The position numbers and the translations under genes were made by a program. A model generated the notes under the pieces. That model saw nothing but the letters and a program-made list of their open reading frames with translations. It ran no database searches and was not told the origin of the DNA. Of a DNA stretch of 64,000 nt, positions 35,539 through 44,906 are shown in pieces; position 1 is the stretch's first letter; each line of letters opens with the position of its first letter. This stretch comes from Companilactobacillus alimentarius DSM 20249. Lineage in GTDB: Bacteria; Bacillota; Bacilli; Lactobacillales; Lactobacillaceae. The stretch is taken from NCBI RefSeq assembly GCF_002849895.1, contig NZ_CP018868.1:4059-68058 (forward strand). Reading direction: 5' to 3'.

Positions 35539-37092
35539 TTAGCCAAATAAGTTGTTATCGTCGTCCTCTTCTGGCTTCTCTGTTTGACTATCTTTCTTTG
35601 AAACCCTCTCTAAGTCGCTGTCTAGGTTGTCCTGCTGTTGCTCCTCCTCTGTTTGAGACATCTTGTTTGCAGCTTTTTTTTGAGCAGTCTCCTTTAATTT
35701 TGCTTTCCATTTCGCTACTCTTTGATGAAAGTTGGTTTCCTGGCTGGCTTCTGGTTGGCCTTGATACTCATTCTGTGACAAGTTAACCAAATGATCAGCC
35801 CCTGGAAATAGTTTAAATTGGAACGCTTTTGTAGCTTTGACTGGTCGCGCATTGCTAAAGATTAATAAGCTCTGATCTTCGGGCATACGCATAATTTCAT
35901 CGGGTGTCATGAGTGAACGGCTCGTATAGCTATAACTATCGCTCTTGCTGTGGCTTTCTTCCTTGCTATGACTGGTACTTTCACTACCGGTTTCCACTTT
36001 TACGGTCGATTTACCTAACAAATCACTAAAGTATTTCGCAGTCACATCATTAGCGGCATTCAAGCAAATTTTAACGGCATGATTACCTAAGATACTTTCG
36101 GCTTTATCCTTGCCATACAAAGCTTGGAGCTGGGTTAAGGTCTGACAAATGGTCGTCACGCCAATACCGTACCCCCGACAGGTAGCTAAAAATTCTTCAT
36201 ATTTTGGGAATTTTCCTAAGTTGACAAATTCATCAAGGATAAAGTCGACTTGGTGGGGCAATTTAGCGTGATGATCGGCGGCTAATTTGTATAATTCATC
36301 AAACAATTGTGAGAAAAACAGATTGATGAAGCTTTCATAAGTGTTATCCATGACGGGGATAATTACATATAGAACAACTTTGGCGTTGCCAATCTCTTTT
36401 AAATCAAAATCTGAAAAGCTGGTAAAATCGGCCACTTCTTTGTCGACGAACTTAGAAATGGTCGCCAACAGGCTTTCAATAATGCTGGCTTTCATTTCCC
36501 CTTTGGCCTTTTTGAAACCTAACTCATAAGCGCGTCTCGCTGGATCAGTCATGGTTAAATCAAGAAATAAGGTGTCTAATGGACTATCTGCACCTTTTTC
36601 CTCGGCTTCGACATCATTTTCTTGTAAGACTTGCGTTACGCCCGCCAAATTTCGTTGCTCTGGTGGCCGGTGGTTCATGACAAACAGGATTAGTGCCTTC
36701 AAAAGTTGCCGTTGGGTACTAAACCACACATCTTTTTTGCCCTCGGCATTTTCACTCTGAACGATCTTTGTTGCCACGGTTTCGGCTTGAATATCGCGCT
36801 GAATATAATCAAAGGGATTGTAGCGGTCACTGTGCGCCATGTTCGCAAAGTTGACGACATGTACTTGATAACCCTGGGCTAGTTTGACACCGGCCGTCTT
36901 TTCGTATAATTCACCTTTCGGGTCGGTTACGACAATGCTGTTCTCCGTTTCATTAAACAAGTTGGTAATGACGACTGACTGGGTCTTATACGATCCTGGG
37001 CCCCCAACCACAAAGATATTCCGGTTTGGTTTGGTGCTGTTATTCTGGTAAACAATCCGTTTATCCACGATCCCTAAAATTGTCCCGTTCAT
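35539..37092 (-). CDS. trsK: Type IV coupling protein ATPase (VirD4/TrsK)
   Basis: A 517-aa protein that begins almost at the nucleotide-binding fold: VVGGPGSYKTQSVV (Walker A near 29-36), then VVTDPKGELYEKTA, and Walker B VDFILDEFVNLGKFP (about 284-298), followed by GYGIGVTTICQTLTQL. It lacks the N-terminal membrane helices of VirD4, which appear instead in the separate gene at 37494-37979. The C-terminus is a charged tail (about 440-517). It brings the relaxase-DNA complex to the channel. Confidence 0.92.
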   Translation of the reverse strand: MNGTILGIVDKRIVYQNNSTKPNRNIFVVGGPGSYKTQSVVITNLFNETENSIVVTDPKGELYEKTAGVKLAQGYQVHVVNFANMAHSDRYNPFDYIQRDIQAETVATKIVQSENAEGKKDVWFSTQRQLLKALILFVMNHRPPEQRNLAGVTQVLQENDVEAEEKGADSPLDTLFLDLTMTDPARRAYELGFKKAKGEMKASIIESLLATISKFVDKEVADFTSFSDFDLKEIGNAKVVLYVIIPVMDNTYESFINLFFSQLFDELYKLAADHHAKLPHQVDFILDEFVNLGKFPKYEEFLATCRGYGIGVTTICQTLTQLQALYGKDKAESILGNHAVKICLNAANDVTAKYFSDLLGKSTVKVETGSESTSHSKEESHSKSDSYSYTSRSLMTPDEIMRMPEDQSLLIFSNARPVKATKAFQFKLFPGADHLVNLSQNEYQGQPEASQETNFHQRVAKWKAKLKETAQKKAANKMSQTEEEQQQDNLDSDLERVSKKDSQTEKPEEDDDNNLFG

Positions 37093-37107
37093 TGTATAAC
37101 CCCCTAG

Positions 37108-37497
37108 CTACGCCTTATCAGCTAACTGGTAATCTTCATCAAGTTTGGCTTTAAGCGCGTTTGCTAATTCAACCTGTACATACTTGGTCTCTACGTTATT
37201 TAGGTCATTATTAATCGCGTGGGCTGGTGGTAAGTGTTTGCTCAAATCAAGGTAAACATCTACCAAATATATTAATCCAGACAAGTACACGGACGGCGTG
37301 TGAGTGGGGAAAGACAACTGACCAGGTAATGGCTGTTGAAGCACCTGTTTAGCCTGAATCGCGGCTAAGTCATCTAATGCGAGTGCTTTTGATTCAGGAA
37401 GTTGCCCAATCGCTGACACCCATTCTGATATTGCAATTAGTAGATCGGCTTCTGCACGAGTATAAGAATTTTTAGTTACGTAGTTTTCTTGTGTCAT
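37108..37497 (-). CDS. Transfer protein between the split coupling-protein genes
   Basis: A 129-aa soluble, helical, mildly acidic protein with no motif recognised. It overlaps the upstream membrane-domain gene by four bases (ATGA) and ends 15 bases before trsK. The tight spacing suggests that it works with the two parts of the coupling protein, perhaps as an adaptor. Confidence 0.7.
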   Translation of the reverse strand: MTQENYVTKNSYTRAEADLLIAISEWVSAIGQLPESKALALDDLAAIQAKQVLQQPLPGQLSFPTHTPSVYLSGLIYLVDVYLDLSKHLPPAHAINNDLNNVETKYVQVELANALKAKLDEDYQLADKA

Positions 37498-37979
37498 TTT
37501 AAATTCTCCTTTTCCGGTTTCGTTTCGGATTGACTTTTATCGATGAGCATTTTGACGGCCTCTAGGTCAGTCATCGTATTGAAGGAAGTAGTTAAGTCCT
37601 TAGGACTGATACTAAAGTAATGGTCACTCAATTCTTTTAGATTACCCCAAGTCGCGCTCCCGTGGGTTTCAGTGTCTGCGGTTTCCCACGCTTTGTGCTT
37701 GCTATTGCGTTTCAAAGCAAAATAGATGGTGTATAGGACCACGGCGACACTGACAATAATTAGTACTGGGTTCTTTTGGCCCAAATACAAGTTGTAATAG
37801 TGCCAAGGGTGTAAGGCTAATTGTTTTAATACGGTTGGCATATGATCTGCAAACGCCAACTTATAGCGGGACAAGGCCATGACAGAGCCAGCTAAAATCT
37901 CCACTAAATACAAGCCAATGATTAGCGTTAGTAGGTACGGCCAACTGGCTTTAACGCTGTTTAATAATTTGTCTTTCAT
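37494..37979 (-). CDS. Membrane-domain half of a split VirD4-like coupling protein (TrsJ-like)
   Basis: A 161-aa protein with two membrane helices (about 13-35 and 70-88), then ETHGSATWGNLKEL (about 104-117). This HGSAxW motif normally follows the second membrane helix of VirD4/TraG proteins, just before the ATPase domain. Here it lies in a separate gene ahead of trsK. By position it matches TrsJ of pSK41. I infer that it anchors TrsK at the membrane. Confidence 0.75.
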   Translation of the reverse strand: MKDKLLNSVKASWPYLLTLIIGLYLVEILAGSVMALSRYKLAFADHMPTVLKQLALHPWHYYNLYLGQKNPVLIIVSVAVVLYTIYFALKRNSKHKAWETADTETHGSATWGNLKELSDHYFSISPKDLTTSFNTMTDLEAVKMLIDKSQSETKPEKENLK

Positions 37980-38348
37980 CTAATCACCTACTATCTGTTT
38001 AATTCTTTGTTGGTTGGTGCCGGTGTACCGTTGCTTACCATGGATCAAGGTTGGGACTGACGTTAATTGGTATTTTTGAATGTAATGCCGATTCTGCGGT
38101 TGGTTCATGTTAATCAAGACAATGTTGTGACTGATTGCGTTGTGCCAATAAATTTGATGGAAAATAGACTGACAATCCGGGCAATCATCGCGATAGAAGA
38201 ACAACACTTTTTCAGGGTGCTTAGCCAGCGTCACGATTGGCCGCTGTTTTTCCACGTGATTCACGTATTGATGACTAGCAAAACCACTAACGGCTAAAAC
38301 CACCACGATTACCGCTAGGGCCTTACCAACCCGCTTAATTAAGGTCAC
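37980..38348 (-). CDS. Membrane-anchored thioredoxin-like protein
   Basis: A 122-aa protein with one N-terminal membrane helix (about 7-25) and an outside thioredoxin-like fold: VLFFYRDDCPDCQSIFHQIY has the CPDC active site, and LTSVPTLI supplies the cis-proline. It probably helps to form disulfides in transfer proteins outside the cell. It overlaps the previous gene by 14 bases. Confidence 0.85.
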   Translation of the reverse strand: MTLIKRVGKALAVIVVVLAVSGFASHQYVNHVEKQRPIVTLAKHPEKVLFFYRDDCPDCQSIFHQIYWHNAISHNIVLINMNQPQNRHYIQKYQLTSVPTLIHGKQRYTGTNQQRIKQIVGD

Positions 38349-38952
38349 TGGCTTTAAAGCTACTACCTAAATTTTGGACTGCGGTGATTCGATCCGTGGT
38401 GGTATCGAAGGTCACCTGATAAAGTACCGTCGCCTTTTGCCAGTCGTTGTCGCCACTCTTACTTTCGTAACTGACAACGGCCAAGCCTTTCATATTTTGC
38501 CCCTGCTTACTTTGCGTATACAGGTTCAGTTGATTTAACTTAGCTGAAACACTATTGCTATCACCATACGTGCCTTTGTTTGAAAAGTATTGCTGATATA
38601 GCTTGTCGGAAATCAAGTCTTTCACGCCATCTTTACGCTGGCCGTAGGTCTTGGGCTTAAAGTTATTCATGACCTTAAAGAACTTGGTGACTACCGTATT
38701 AAAGCTAAGTTCAGCCTGACTTTTGTCTTTATTATTTTGGTAGGTCTTATAACTGTCAATTTGGGTGCTCAATAACTGCTTTTGTTGGTTGGCTTTAGTC
38801 AATTGCTGGTTAACTTGTCGCTTCTGCTGTTGTAAGCGACTGATCTGCTGTTGTGCCTGTTTAACTTGGCTATGTTGATAGGCATTCGCCCCTAATGACA
38901 TGATTAAGATCAAACTACCAATCGCAATACTTAAAACCATGCTACGTTTCAT
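38335..38952 (-). CDS. Transfer protein with membrane anchor, coiled coil and VirB8-like C-terminus
   Basis: A 205-aa protein: an N-terminal membrane helix (about 5-24), a Gln/Lys coiled coil (about 28-75), and a globular outside domain (about 80-200) with the size and beta-rich pattern (KATVLYQVTFDTTTDRITAV) of NTF2-like VirB8/TcpC-type domains. No sequence motif proves this. It would bridge the membrane and the wall in the channel. Confidence 0.65.
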   Translation of the reverse strand: MKRSMVLSIAIGSLILIMSLGANAYQHSQVKQAQQQISRLQQQKRQVNQQLTKANQQKQLLSTQIDSYKTYQNNKDKSQAELSFNTVVTKFFKVMNNFKPKTYGQRKDGVKDLISDKLYQQYFSNKGTYGDSNSVSAKLNQLNLYTQSKQGQNMKGLAVVSYESKSGDNDWQKATVLYQVTFDTTTDRITAVQNLGSSFKASDLN

Positions 38953-38965
38953 TTACTCGTCCTCC

Positions 38966-40120
38966 TTACTTCTTGATTGGCCGGGCTAACGTTACATCGC
39001 TACCACTTAGTAAGCTATAAAAGGCGGTGCCAAAGGTGCTTTCGTTAACCTTGTCGCCTACGCCACCTTGTTCAATGATTTTGGTGGCTTTGCCTTGCCA
39101 TTTGCCTAGCAGAATGGCAGTGTGACCGTTGTTTCCGGCTCCCGCACCTTGATTGACGATGACAATATCGCCGGCCTTTGCATCATTTTCACTGATTTGT
39201 TTCAAATACTGATGACCCCCCTTCGCGTCACTTGCCATTGATCCGGTAAACCAGCCCATGTTGGCCGGTACCTTGTAACCAGCCTTATTCAAGGCTAACC
39301 AGACAAAGCCTGAACAATCTGTCCCACCGGTTTTTTTAGGATTCTTTAAATCGCTACCTAAATCGGGGCTAGGGTGGGTTTGAACATAATAGAAGTCGCC
39401 CTTCATACTTTCCGCGTTTTTAACAATGCTGCCACCGGAATAGCTCGGGTCACTATCACAACCTAACTCGGTCAGATCGCCGGAACTCGCGTTGTCTAAC
39501 GTATTACCGGCCACGGGATCACTTGCCCCGAACACGGAATACCAATGATCGGCATAACCGTATCTTTGGCTTAAATACCATTGTTCCGGGTTCTTACTCA
39601 TACCCTCGTAATCCATTAACCAAGATTTGGTCGCTTTATGCACGTCCGTATATTTAAAAATCTGCTTGTTTGACGCATAGTAACTACTGTTCAATTCTTG
39701 GTCGAGATAATCCAACTGCACCCCGAGATTGGTTGCTGATTTGTTTTCTTTGTGGGCTAAGTCCTCCAACTTATCTTTTCGGCCACCTAACCACTGGGCT
39801 AAGCCCGTGGCCCCGGAACTGGAATTAACGGACTTGGGATCAAGGCGACTTTCTAGTTGTAAGACCCCCAAGATACCGGCGGCCGCTTGTGGGGTGGCAC
39901 CATACTTTTGTTTCCAGTGGGCATAAATGTTTTTGGCATTTTCTGTCATGCTCTTACTATCTAACTGTGTTTCTGTAGTGGTTGAGTTATCACAACTGTT
40001 TTCTTGCAATTGACCTGTTACTGCCGCAATTAACAAGATGATTAGCAGAATGGCGCCGCCCACAATATAAGCAATCAACTTCCACTTCTTTTTCTTATAT
40101 TCGAAAGACAGTACTTGCAT
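38966..40120 (-). CDS. trsG: Cell-wall hydrolase of the transfer system (VirB1/TrsG-like)
   Basis: A 384-aa protein. N-terminal membrane anchor (about 15-34); lysozyme-like domain (about 65-195) with AAAGILGVLQLESRLDPKSV, whose Glu is the probable catalytic acid, and ATGLAQWLGGRKDKLEDL; NlpC/P60-type peptidase domain (about 235-380) with TDCSGFVWLALNKAGY, catalytic Cys near 268, and NNGHTAILLG with the His. Two-domain wall hydrolases of this kind open the peptidoglycan for the channel in Gram-positive conjugation. Ribosome site and start fit, with trsH-like gene following after 13 bases. Confidence 0.9.
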   Translation of the reverse strand: MQVLSFEYKKKKWKLIAYIVGGAILLIILLIAAVTGQLQENSCDNSTTTETQLDSKSMTENAKNIYAHWKQKYGATPQAAAGILGVLQLESRLDPKSVNSSSGATGLAQWLGGRKDKLEDLAHKENKSATNLGVQLDYLDQELNSSYYASNKQIFKYTDVHKATKSWLMDYEGMSKNPEQWYLSQRYGYADHWYSVFGASDPVAGNTLDNASSGDLTELGCDSDPSYSGGSIVKNAESMKGDFYYVQTHPSPDLGSDLKNPKKTGGTDCSGFVWLALNKAGYKVPANMGWFTGSMASDAKGGHQYLKQISENDAKAGDIVIVNQGAGAGNNGHTAILLGKWQGKATKIIEQGGVGDKVNESTFGTAFYSLLSGSDVTLARPIKK

Positions 40121-41539
40121 TTAATCACCCACTTTGTGCTTGGCCTGATCGACTTGTTTTTGCGCTGCTGATTGGTCACTCTGCGCATTCTTTAAGTCCG
40201 ACTTAGCCGAATCCACCTTCTTGTCTTTGTCCTTATCTTTACTGCCATCAATCTTGTTGGCGTCATCTAACTTCTTTTGGGCGTCACTAACTTCGTTCTT
40301 AGCGGCATTGAGGCTTAATAGCGCTTTGAGATACTTGGCTTTAGGGCTGTTCACCCCAGCTAATTTGGTTTGGACGGTCTGGGCGTCTTGCGTATCGTTA
40401 TGGGCTAGGAAGGCTTGTCCCATTCTCAATAAAACATCAGCGTTCGTCGTAAAGGATAATTGGTTATTGAGCGTATTGGTATCGTAGTTAACGATGGCTT
40501 TTTCAAGTTTCAACTGGTCTTTTTGCTTGCTTGTCGCCTTAGTTGGCAATTCCCACTTGGCAACCTGCCCGCTATCCTTGTTGGCATAAGCCGTGTTGAC
40601 AACCTTATTCAACTGGCTTGGGTCAACCTTTAAAGCTTGCTGGTACTGACCATGCTTTAAAAAGACATTGACTTGCTTAGTTGCAGGATAGCCGGCTCGT
40701 TGCATATCTTTTTGTGCTTCTGACCACTTATGATCATTTAAAGCGGTCTGAATTTGACCGCTATATTTTAATCGCGTGACTTGGGCTTGGTTCTGGTTAG
40801 CTAAGCTTTGATACTTTCTTTCGTCACTTTTATGGACTAAGCCGACGGCCAAAACGGCCACAATCGCCACTCCGGCCACGCTCAACCATAAACGTTGTTT
40901 GGTTTTCTGCTGGGCCGTTTCAACTGCCTGCCATTCGTGATAGCTCACAAAGTCCTCAATGCCGTTAACCACTTCCGTTAACTCATTTAACGACGTAGCG
41001 TTAGCTACTTGTTGTAAATAGTCGTCCGGGTGTTTAGCTAGGGCTTCTTTAGGATTGCTTAGTAGCCGTTCATAGGGTGTCCCCGTCAAACAAAATAGAA
41101 TCAGCGCTTTGTATTTAGCTAAATTGCTATGTTTGTCATCATAAGGCATAAGTTCATTGGCCCGGTAAGCGTACCAAACATGTTGCATGGGGTAATACCA
41201 CAGATTAGCTGGGTTTAAGGCAATATGATACTGGCTATCGTTAACCACCTTTTGCGCCATAATTTCCTTGGCAATCGCTGACCGGATTGCCTTATTTTCA
41301 TGTGGTAAATTCTTTAATGATCTGACCTTATCCGGCAAGGTATAAGTTAAAACGACCTTCTGGCCTTGCTCAACCACGTTGACTAACTGCAAGAACTTGG
41401 AATCAGTTTGTTTTAATTCGTTTAGCTCACTCAACTGGTCATATCGAAACTGATTGTGATTGAGTTCGAGAATTAACTGGTTTCCCTGTCGCTTGAAGGT
41501 GCCAACCTCGATATTCAATAACTGGTTTGGTTTACTCAT
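40121..41539 (-). CDS. EssB/YukC-like protein in the transfer operon (TrsF position)
   Basis: A 472-aa protein with a soluble N-terminal half (about 1-220: AIAKEIMAQKVVNDSQYHIA, HVWYAYRANELMPYDD), one membrane helix (about 221-238) and an outside helical C-terminal region with TPR-like units and a long Lys/Asp/Ala coil at the end. This layout and the N-terminal sequence resemble EssB/YukC, the pseudokinase-type component of type VII secretion. Here it sits between VirB4 and the wall hydrolase, so it must serve the type IV channel. The family match is from memory of the pattern and could not be searched. Confidence 0.6.
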   Translation of the reverse strand: MSKPNQLLNIEVGTFKRQGNQLILELNHNQFRYDQLSELNELKQTDSKFLQLVNVVEQGQKVVLTYTLPDKVRSLKNLPHENKAIRSAIAKEIMAQKVVNDSQYHIALNPANLWYYPMQHVWYAYRANELMPYDDKHSNLAKYKALILFCLTGTPYERLLSNPKEALAKHPDDYLQQVANATSLNELTEVVNGIEDFVSYHEWQAVETAQQKTKQRLWLSVAGVAIVAVLAVGLVHKSDERKYQSLANQNQAQVTRLKYSGQIQTALNDHKWSEAQKDMQRAGYPATKQVNVFLKHGQYQQALKVDPSQLNKVVNTAYANKDSGQVAKWELPTKATSKQKDQLKLEKAIVNYDTNTLNNQLSFTTNADVLLRMGQAFLAHNDTQDAQTVQTKLAGVNSPKAKYLKALLSLNAAKNEVSDAQKKLDDANKIDGSKDKDKDKKVDSAKSDLKNAQSDQSAAQKQVDQAKHKVGD

Positions 41540-43547
41540 TTAAAGTCCCTCCTTCCTCCTCGGTGGTAGTTAAAGCGTCAATTTCACTGGGAGTTAAGAT
41601 CACGCGCTTTTGATAATCCGGTTGTTCGGCTGTCTCACGATTGTATTTTTCTTGGTAAGCTTCTGGGTCGATTAGTCGTAATTCTTCTTCGGTCAATTCG
41701 ACGCGCATAAAGGCGCGTTGGCTACCATAGATCATCAGGGCTTCGCCTTGTCTACGACGTTCTAGTAGCTTCTTTTCTTTATCCGAGAACGTCATACGCA
41801 ATTTGGTAATCACATCATCAACGCCTTTACCGTCAAGACCAAAGAATACTTTGGTATAGGAGTTCCCAATAATTGCTTCCCCAATGTTCTGCCCGGTATC
41901 TGTCGTGCCTTCGATCACATCTTGAATTTGCTGTGTTCCGGCGATCGCTCCGGCATTGTACTTTCTAAACCGCTTGTATGCTTGGTGGAAAAAGGTGGCG
42001 GCCGCTTTGTGCAAGGTCAAAAAGTGAAATTCATCAACAAACAATTTCTTGCGGCTATGCCGATCTTTGGTGATTTCGTCCCACAAATACTGGAAGGTAT
42101 TCAGATAAGCCGCTGATTGGACTTCCTGTTCACTTTGTAGGGGCTTTAAATCAAAGGAAATGATTTTCCCTTTTAAGTTAACGTTGGTGTGGCCGTCAAA
42201 TAGGCTGTTAGAACCATGGGTATAACTACCTAAGATGTAGTAGAAGTCTTTAACCCGATTGAATTTGTCGGCGTCCTTATCTGCCAGTTTTTCCAACTCG
42301 TCATAAACATTGGATAAGGTCGGCCACTGATCGTCTTTAATCTCTTTTAAGCGGCTATATTTCAAAACGCCACTGTTGACGTAAGCTTGTTTAACCACAT
42401 CATCAAGGATTGCCAGCTCAACTTGGGTAATCCCGGTTTTAAGGACTTCAAAGAATCCCTTTAATCGCTGGATTTTATCTTTAACTAGTAAATCAAGGTT
42501 CGTGACCGCCTCATCGGCGCTTAGGATTTCTTCGGAGAAAATTTGTAGCGGGTTAATTTTGTACTTCGCATTAGAAGTTAAGTGCAAGACTGCCCCACCC
42601 AGGGCTTCAACAATCTTGGTATATTCGTTTTCTGGATCAATAATGTAGATTTGATAGTCTTGAATGGCGTAGCGTAGGATTTTCTGAATCATATAGGTGG
42701 TCTTGCCGACCCCCGAGGTCCCGATAATCACTTGATTTTGATTTAGGGTCTTGTTGCGATCCAACATATCTACGGCAATTAAGCTGTTGGTATCTTTGTT
42801 AACCCCTTCAATATCGCTTCTAGGCTTCAAGTCCAAAATCTCAGCGTCATCAAAAGGAAACATGCTGCTGGCGACTTCGGTATTACTTTCTTTATAGGTG
42901 TAATCCCCCATGAGGTTCTCGTTAATTGGCATGGTTGACCAGAAAGCTTGAAAGGTTGCTTTAACGGGCACTAGGGGCTTCATTTGTAGCTTAATCAACG
43001 TATTCTTAACGTTTTCGGTTAAGTCATCTAAGTCTGCTAAACTGTTGGCCCGCAGATAAATGAGCATATGTTGGTACACAAATGTGGTAGAATTATCAAG
43101 GTATTTATCTAGTTGCATGTTGGCTGAATCAATATAATTTTGCAGAATCTTCTTTTTATACGGGTCGAACGTATTTAACTTCTGCGCTTCCTTATTTTGA
43201 ATCGTCTTCTTGTAATAGGTAATCATTGAATTGTTACTGGCGCTGTCGATATATTGCACAATGTCGATAACGCCTTTTTTGCGCTTTAACTCTGATAGCC
43301 AGTTGCCATACACCCGTTTGGGATAGTCAGCAATCGCTAACACCCGAATAAAATTCTCACCCGACTGAACGTAGGTGGGGTACTGTTCCCAGCTAAACGG
43401 AAATAGTGAATGCAAGCTATCGCGATCAATCAGCTTGGTAAAGTCTTCAACCTCCGGTTTTTGTTTATTAACCGCTGGTTCACTATTTTGCTGACTTTCT
43501 TTCTTGGTTGGCATGAACAAATCAATGACCTTATCGCCAAAACTCAT
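41532..43547 (-). CDS. trsE: VirB4/TrsE-type secretion ATPase
   Basis: A 671-aa protein of full VirB4 length. Walker A IIGTSGVGKTTYMI near 274-287; Walker B KKLFVDEFHFLTLHK near 500-514; GAIAGTQQIQDVIEG (motif C) further on; LERRRQGEALMIYG near the end. It powers substrate transfer and pilus or channel assembly. It overlaps the EssB-like gene by eight bases and follows a gene resembling a VirB4 N-terminal domain (43559-44218). Confidence 0.95.
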   Translation of the reverse strand: MSFGDKVIDLFMPTKKESQQNSEPAVNKQKPEVEDFTKLIDRDSLHSLFPFSWEQYPTYVQSGENFIRVLAIADYPKRVYGNWLSELKRKKGVIDIVQYIDSASNNSMITYYKKTIQNKEAQKLNTFDPYKKKILQNYIDSANMQLDKYLDNSTTFVYQHMLIYLRANSLADLDDLTENVKNTLIKLQMKPLVPVKATFQAFWSTMPINENLMGDYTYKESNTEVASSMFPFDDAEILDLKPRSDIEGVNKDTNSLIAVDMLDRNKTLNQNQVIIGTSGVGKTTYMIQKILRYAIQDYQIYIIDPENEYTKIVEALGGAVLHLTSNAKYKINPLQIFSEEILSADEAVTNLDLLVKDKIQRLKGFFEVLKTGITQVELAILDDVVKQAYVNSGVLKYSRLKEIKDDQWPTLSNVYDELEKLADKDADKFNRVKDFYYILGSYTHGSNSLFDGHTNVNLKGKIISFDLKPLQSEQEVQSAAYLNTFQYLWDEITKDRHSRKKLFVDEFHFLTLHKAAATFFHQAYKRFRKYNAGAIAGTQQIQDVIEGTTDTGQNIGEAIIGNSYTKVFFGLDGKGVDDVITKLRMTFSDKEKKLLERRRQGEALMIYGSQRAFMRVELTEEELRLIDPEAYQEKYNRETAEQPDYQKRVILTPSEIDALTTTEEEGGTLNE

Positions 43548-43558
43548 ACTGTTGCCTC

Positions 43559-44218
43559 CTATCCATTGAAATTGATTAAGTTCTTTAAAATCTCTTGAAC
43601 TTCTTGACTAGTCAAAACTTTGGCCGTCACATCAAAATCCGTTAACGCATTTTCAATGTCTCGTTTAACCTGTTCGATCTTTTCGTCTAAATGAGTGACC
43701 GCTAGGTTTAAGCTCTTAACACTTTTGTCCTTAATTGGCACCTTAACGATTAGCAGATGTTGCTTAGTTGTCATGTTTTTGGATTCCTGGACTTTAGTAA
43801 AGTGGTCCAAATAACTGGCTATGAGTTGGATTTTGAACTGTTGCTCCGGGTGATCTTTTTGTAACGCAAGATACCGACGCTTGAGACCATTGAGATAAGC
43901 CGTCATATTGACGGGAATCGTCGGTTCTAAGAACTGTAGCGTGTCATCAACACCTTCACCCAAGGTACTCATCAGAAACGCGCCATAGTCCTCAAAAACG
44001 TCCTGTTGTTCGGTTTCATTAAGCAGATCAAGGTTGATCCCACTAACTTCCAAAATGCCAACGAGATTACCCGTTTTGGTAACTTCGTAGTTACCATACA
44101 TACCCACCACCAAGCTCATGTCATCAATGGTCTCTTTGCCACCATTGATTTTAGGCGGTTGGTAATCCCAATCGAGCTTCACTGATTTATTGGCGGTTTT
44201 GCTCTTCTTCAAACGCAT
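43559..44218 (-). CDS. trsD: TrsD-like transfer protein (VirB4 N-terminal-domain-like)
   Basis: A 219-aa soluble protein. DMSLVVGMYGNYEVTKTGNL then VGILEVSGINLDLLNETEQQ (about 32-72) resembles the N-terminal domain of VirB4/TrbE proteins, but no ATPase domain follows. pSK41 and pGO1 have TrsD just before TrsE in the same order. It probably joins the VirB4 ATPase in the complex. It overlaps the previous gene by 32 bases. Confidence 0.75.
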   Translation of the reverse strand: MRLKKSKTANKSVKLDWDYQPPKINGGKETIDDMSLVVGMYGNYEVTKTGNLVGILEVSGINLDLLNETEQQDVFEDYGAFLMSTLGEGVDDTLQFLEPTIPVNMTAYLNGLKRRYLALQKDHPEQQFKIQLIASYLDHFTKVQESKNMTTKQHLLIVKVPIKDKSVKSLNLAVTHLDEKIEQVKRDIENALTDFDVTAKVLTSQEVQEILKNLINFNG

Positions 44219-44549
44219 TTAGTTCACCTCGCTTCTTCGGTTTCAAATAAAACAGTTTCTGACCATTGGCATAGCGGCGTTTCAACTTAAAGTTATCCCG
44301 CACTTTAATATTCTTCCGCGCCGCAACTGGCCTAATTGTTAAAATAGCCATGACAACGGTCATGGCTAAGACAACAATCACAATTTTTATCAGGACTAAA
44401 ATCAGGCCATAGGGTGGGATTGCAATAAAAATCAAGCCCACTAGTCCTGCCAGCGCCGCATAGCCAAAATCCTTCAAGGTGTAGTCTTTCCAGATCCCGT
44501 AATCTTTATCCACGTTTTCTGGGAAGATAAATTCTTTTCCTTTCTTCAT
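44187..44549 (-). CDS. PrgI/TrsC-like small membrane protein
   Basis: A 120-aa protein with two hydrophobic segments (about 28-45 and 49-70) in the pattern of PrgI/VirB3-like proteins that precede VirB4 in Gram-positive systems; FIFPENVDKDYGIWKDYTLK at the start is typical. The basic C-terminal tail is inside. A GGAG ribosome site is present. Confidence 0.75.
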   Translation of the reverse strand: MKKGKEFIFPENVDKDYGIWKDYTLKDFGYAALAGLVGLIFIAIPPYGLILVLIKIVIVVLAMTVVMAILTIRPVAARKNIKVRDNFKLKRRYANGQKLFYLKPKKRGELNAFEEEQNRQ

Positions 44550-44569
44550 TTGGCAGGCTCCTTTTTAAA

Positions 44570-44905
44570 TTAAGTGAATAGGCTGTAAACCCAAGGTAAG
44601 ATCCAGATAATGGCCGCTGCTAAGGCCACTAAGCCAGCTACTCGGCCAACCGCGTGATAAACTTCGGATTTCTCTCGCGGATCGTCTGCGTCAGGCATTC
44701 TTTTGATAATAATAAATAGCGCGACACAAATCCCAACTAAAACGACCAAACCAGTTAAAATACCCTGAATTGTCTTACCAGCTTGGGTTAATTTGCTTTT
44801 AACTTCGCCACCGTCCGCGGCAAAAACAACCTGGGCGTTCATCAAGCCCAAATAAATCGCAGTAGCTCCAGTAGTTGCTAACGCTTTTACTTTGCTGAAC
44901 TTCAT
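44570..44905 (-). CDS. Pilin-like VirB2 homologue (signal peptide plus two helices)
   Basis: A 111-aa protein starting at ATG 44905 (GGAGGAATAAC upstream; a codon at 44977 lies within the previous gene). The signal peptide MKFSKVKALATTGATAIYLG ends near VVFA-ADG (about 29). Two membrane helices (about 45-65 and 88-108) flank a short basic loop with MPDADDPREK. This is the plan of VirB2/TrbC-type subunits in Gram-positive transfer systems. Possibly cut by signal peptidase at AA-type site VFAA. Confidence 0.75.
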   Translation of the reverse strand: MKFSKVKALATTGATAIYLGLMNAQVVFAADGGEVKSKLTQAGKTIQGILTGLVVLVGICVALFIIIKRMPDADDPREKSEVYHAVGRVAGLVALAAAIIWILPWVYSLFT

Positions 44906-44906
44906 G

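Noticed and set aside
37494..37979. Frameshifted N-terminus of trsK
   Set aside because: A separate 129-aa gene with proper start and stop lies between, and each gene has its own ribosome site. A split by design fits better.
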